From CALAED01 sp937891035 (GTDB taxonomy: Bacteria > Actinomycetota > Actinomycetes > Streptosporangiales > Streptosporangiaceae): a stretch of DNA of 16,221 bases. The DNA is taken from assembly GCA_035642125.1 (NCBI GenBank), contig DASQSZ010000477.1, forward strand, positions 1 through 16,221, in the 5' to 3' direction. Of the stretch, positions 13,943 through 16,221 are shown piece by piece. Positions within the stretch are counted from its first letter, which is position 1; each line of letters begins with the position of its first letter. The position numbers were made by a program, and so were the translations under genes. Under the pieces are notes generated by a model. The model was not told the DNA's origin. It did no database searches and saw only the letters and a program-made list of their open reading frames with translations.

Positions 13943-14793
13943 GGCGCGTACTCCTCCCCGGCCGTGACTCCGCCCGCGGAATCGTAGAAATCGGTTTCGT
14001 CAACGGCGGTCGCCAGCGCGGCGTACCCGCTGGTGCGGCCGGGCAGCCATGTGGTGAGGCCCTCCAGATCGAACAGCGGACGCACCCGCGGATCCGTATA
14101 GGACATGGAAAGCAGGAGATCGCCGAACCGGCGCATATCATCTTCCGGCATCGACGCGCCGACGCTCAGGTTGCAGTGGTCGAATGACTCGGTGCGGGCG
14201 ATCACCCGGGTGCTGCCGGCCGACAGTGTCCCCTCGCGACCGAACAACAAGTGGTTCGTATCGGTCATGCAGGCGGCCGAGACGGTGCCGGCGGCCAAGG
14301 CCCTCGCGGCGTCCCGTTCCCCGCCGATGTGGTCGCCGTGCAGACCCACCCCTACGTCGTGGCGGCGGATCATGGTGTCCACCTCCGGGCGCAGTCCGGC
14401 GGCACGCAGGAACGAAACGGGGATCATGGTGGCCTGAGGAGAGTCGACCGCGCCGACGGCGATCGTCTCGCCCTTCAAATCGGCCACATCATGGAACGGC
14501 GAATCGCTGCGGACGACGATGACCGACGTGAGATCCCGGTCGGTGTCGCGCATCACCAAAGGGGTCGCCCGCCAGTTGTGGGCCGCCGCCAGGCGTTCTG
14601 TTCTGATCCAGGCCAGCGGCGAGTTCCAGGCGGCGTCGATACGGCCCGCCGCCAAGTCCTCGACCTGCCGTTCGTAGTGGGAGTACAGCACAAAGTCGAA
14701 GTCGAGCCCCTGGTCAGCGAACCACGACCGGAATCCCGCCCAAATGGTGACGACCTTGGGGTCATAGGCGACCGCTCCCATGAGCAGAGCCAT
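13939..14793 (-). CDS. PhnD-like periplasmic-binding-protein fold, no signal peptide
   Basis: A 284-residue protein resembling PhnD/SsuA/transferrin-like substrate-binding proteins. Landmarks are LYSHYERQVEDLAAGRIDAAWNSPLAWI, VIVVRSDSPFHDVADLKGETIAVGAVDSPQA, the SFLRAAGL segment, GTVSAACMTDTNHLLF near residue 165, and DPRVRPLFDLEGLTTWLPG near the end. The N terminus, MALLMGAVAYDPKVVTIWAGF, has neither a charged-hydrophobic signal peptide nor a lipobox cysteine, and no permease or ATPase gene adjoins it. It is therefore probably cytosolic. The same fold serves as an enzyme in HMP-P synthase (THI5/NMT1) and in the desulfinase DszB, so an enzymatic role is possible. GGAGGAG lies three bases before ATG 14793. 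It sits between the flavoprotein gene (69 bases) and the diiron gene (ATGA overlap). Confidence 0.8.
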   Translation of the reverse strand: MALLMGAVAYDPKVVTIWAGFRSWFADQGLDFDFVLYSHYERQVEDLAAGRIDAAWNSPLAWIRTERLAAAHNWRATPLVMRDTDRDLTSVIVVRSDSPFHDVADLKGETIAVGAVDSPQATMIPVSFLRAAGLRPEVDTMIRRHDVGVGLHGDHIGGERDAARALAAGTVSAACMTDTNHLLFGREGTLSAGSTRVIARTESFDHCNLSVGASMPEDDMRRFGDLLLSMSYTDPRVRPLFDLEGLTTWLPGRTSGYAALATAVDETDFYDSAGGVTAGEEYAP

Positions 14794-14862
14794 CGTCTCC
14801 TCCTGACTCCTGAAATCTGTTGTCTCCTGGAACGCTGCGGATCACTAGACCAAGGCCGGTTC

Positions 14863-15987
14863 CTAGAACAAGGGCTGGCCGAGGCCGGCCCGTCCGACGA
14901 AGTCGTGCAGCGCCTCCGTCGTCGGAGCCATGACGCGCGCGGCGAGCGCGTCCCGGAACAAGCGTTCTACCCCGAGGTCCTTGCGGAAAGCGGATCCGCC
15001 GCACAGCCGCATCACGCCGTCCGCCACCTCGGACGCCGCCTCGCCGGCCACCGCCTTGACCTGGAGCACCCGCAGCGTCGCGTTCTCCTGGCCCAACTCG
15101 AGCGCGCTCAGGGTGTCACGCAGAAAGGCGCGAACCTCGTCGGTCCGGGTGCGCAGCTGGGCCCAGCGCATCCGATGCATCGGCTGCTCGGCCAATGTCT
15201 CATCGAGATGCTCGAGCCGCGTTCCGGTCAAGTGGGCGGCCGCCTTGGCCACCAAGGCCTCCATCAGCCCCATCGAGAAGGCCGCGTTCAGCACCAAGAA
15301 GTAGGGCAAAGCGGTCTGCAGCGCGATGTCAAGACCGGCACCGTCCGCACCGAGCATCGCCTCCGGTGGCACCCGGACGTGCTCGCCGGTTATCGGAGTG
15401 GAGGCGTTGCCGCGCAGCCCGAGGCCGTCGAAGGAGCCGCGAACGGACAGGCCGGGCGTATCGCTGGGCACCAGCCAGAGGGTCATCGGCCCGTTCCCGT
15501 CGAGCGCCCGGCTGGACCATAGGTAGCTGTCCGCCTCGGCGGCGGAGGTGACCCAGCTCTTGCGGGCGTCCAGGTGCACCCCGCCATCCGCGTCCGCGGT
15601 GGCCGTGCCGAGCGGCGCCCAGAAATGACTGCGTGAGCCGGCCTCAGAAAAGGCGAGGGTGGTGAGGTGTTCGTTGCGGGCGATCGCCCGGCGGATCTCC
15701 TCGCCGCCGTGCGCCTCGATCACGGCCGTGGCCGCGTAGTGCATGAGCATCACCATGGCGGTCGAGCCACATGCCGCGCTGAGCCGTTCGATCACGTCGG
15801 CGGCCTCCGCGAGCCCGGCTCCGTGTCCGCCGACGTCCTTCGCACTGATCAGACCGACCAGGCCGATATCGGCCAGCCCTTCGATGTTGGAGCGCGGAAA
15901 TGCCCCGGTGCGATCGACCTCCGGCGCTTGGGCGACTACTTTCTCTTTGATCAGTGAATCCAAGACGGCGGAGTATTCCGGACCCAT
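14863..15987 (-). CDS. Acyl-CoA dehydrogenase-fold flavoprotein, atypical active site
   Basis: A 374-residue protein with the acyl-CoA dehydrogenase layout: a helical N-terminal domain with ERLSAACGSTAMVMLMH (68-83); a beta domain with LAFSEAGSRSH (111-121, the place of the flavin-binding TEPGAGSD) and KSWVTSAAEADSYLW (143-157); and a C-terminal helical bundle with RLCGGSAFRKDLGVERLFRDALAARV. The catalytic glutamate of classical enzymes (YEGT near the C terminus) is replaced: the sequence reads VMAPTTEAL with Ala354 at that place. The same fold includes flavin monooxygenases and N-hydroxylases such as DszC, so dehydrogenation of a CoA ester should not be assumed. ATG 15987 is preceded nine bases upstream by GAGGAG; longer in-frame starts (16059, 16122) lack that. 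It is the first gene of the cassette. Confidence 0.88.
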   Translation of the reverse strand: MGPEYSAVLDSLIKEKVVAQAPEVDRTGAFPRSNIEGLADIGLVGLISAKDVGGHGAGLAEAADVIERLSAACGSTAMVMLMHYAATAVIEAHGGEEIRRAIARNEHLTTLAFSEAGSRSHFWAPLGTATADADGGVHLDARKSWVTSAAEADSYLWSSRALDGNGPMTLWLVPSDTPGLSVRGSFDGLGLRGNASTPITGEHVRVPPEAMLGADGAGLDIALQTALPYFLVLNAAFSMGLMEALVAKAAAHLTGTRLEHLDETLAEQPMHRMRWAQLRTRTDEVRAFLRDTLSALELGQENATLRVLQVKAVAGEAASEVADGVMRLCGGSAFRKDLGVERLFRDALAARVMAPTTEALHDFVGRAGLGQPLF

Positions 15988-15996
15988 CGAATTCCG

Positions 15997-16002
15997 CTCC
16001 TC
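15997..16002 (-). promoter_or_regulatory. Ribosome-binding site deciding the flavoprotein start
   Basis: GAGGAG on the reverse strand is nine bases before ATG 15987 and gives a protein of normal family length. The in-frame upstream starts would add 24 or 45 residues of unconserved sequence. Confidence 0.65.
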
Positions 16003-16089
16003 GCATAGTCGAATGGGAAGATCGGCGCGGAGGCATCGCTCCAGCCACGACGATGTCATCGTTCCCGTGTAGAGACAAGAAACACTCGG

Positions 16090-16106
16090 CTTATCAGATC
16101 TATAAG
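16090..16106. promoter_or_regulatory. AT-rich palindrome upstream of the cassette
   Basis: CTTATCAGATCTATAAG has perfect 5-bp arms (CTTAT/ATAAG) around a central AGATCT-containing spacer, about 105 bases before the first cassette gene. On the reverse strand it contains TATAGA, a possible -10 box without a good -35. A second imperfect repeat, ACTTCTAAAGT, lies at 16169-16179. The block 16080-16185 is clearly more AT-rich than its surroundings, as expected of a promoter/operator region. Confidence 0.3.
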
Positions 16107-16221
16107 GGACCGGGCAGACCATTTGCGTGCACTCGCGGCTCGATTTCGTGCCCGAAAGACTCCGGCATACTTCTAAAGTTGTAGTGGCGGTGTGTCCTTC
16201 CGGCCGATGCGCCGGGGCCCG

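Noticed and set aside
13939..14793. Substrate-binding component of a phosphonate ABC transporter
   Set aside because: It has no signal peptide or lipobox and no permease or ATPase gene within the window; the fold name alone does not justify a transport role.
14251..15522. A 423-codon forward frame antisense to the PhnD-like and flavoprotein genes, and similar long frames at 6888-8069, 8420-9661 and 11546-12727
   Set aside because: All lie opposite genes with clear domains and good ribosome-binding sites, have no domain of their own, and follow the codon-phase pattern of GC-rich shadows.

Overview
The window looks like chromosome from a high-GC actinomycete (Actinomycetota). The left two thirds carry the conserved actinobacterial order ffh, rpsP, khpA-like KH gene, rimM, trmD, rplS, lepB, rnhB, DUF2469, yraN, comM/yifB, dprA, xerC. 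GC-rich third codon positions, frequent GTG starts, a lysine/alanine-rich S16 tail and the actinobacterial DUF2469 protein all fit. A relative of the Streptosporangiales is my guess; I cannot fix a genus from sequence alone.

Layout. 1-594 is the 3' end of ffh (SRP54 M domain). 799-3877 is a forward run for ribosome biogenesis: bS16, KH protein, RimM, TrmD, bL19. After a gap with a terminator-like hairpin, an inverted repeat and a leaderless-type -10 box come one type I signal peptidase (lepB), then ribonuclease HII (rnhB, also with a leaderless-type start) and the DUF2469 gene. Tandem GC-rich hairpins at 6598-6650 separate this forward run from a reverse operon that reads yraN, comM, dprA (9938 down to 6690) and has tight overlaps. 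xerC (10288-11229) is divergent from that operon.

Right of xerC the conserved order stops. In Streptomyces I would expect whiG, an M23 peptidase and rpsB/tsf next. Instead there is a compact reverse-strand cassette of four genes, read from the right: an acyl-CoA-dehydrogenase-fold flavoprotein lacking the usual catalytic glutamate; a PhnD-like periplasmic-binding-protein fold with no signal peptide and no transporter beside it; a fusion of a TusA-like domain (catalytic Cys-Pro lost) to a ferritin-like diiron domain; and an EgtB/SenA-type sulfoxide synthase homologue with an intact three-histidine iron site but altered C-terminal substrate-pocket residues. Two genes overlap by ATGA and all four have good Shine-Dalgarno sites, so they are probably one operon.

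The cassette is the most interesting part. It combines a C-S bond-forming iron enzyme, a sulfur-carrier-like module on a diiron oxygenase, a flavoprotein and a soluble binding-protein fold. I infer a small pathway that makes or modifies a sulfur- (or selenium-) containing metabolite, with no product I can name. No tRNA, rRNA, CRISPR array, transposase or insertion sequence was seen.
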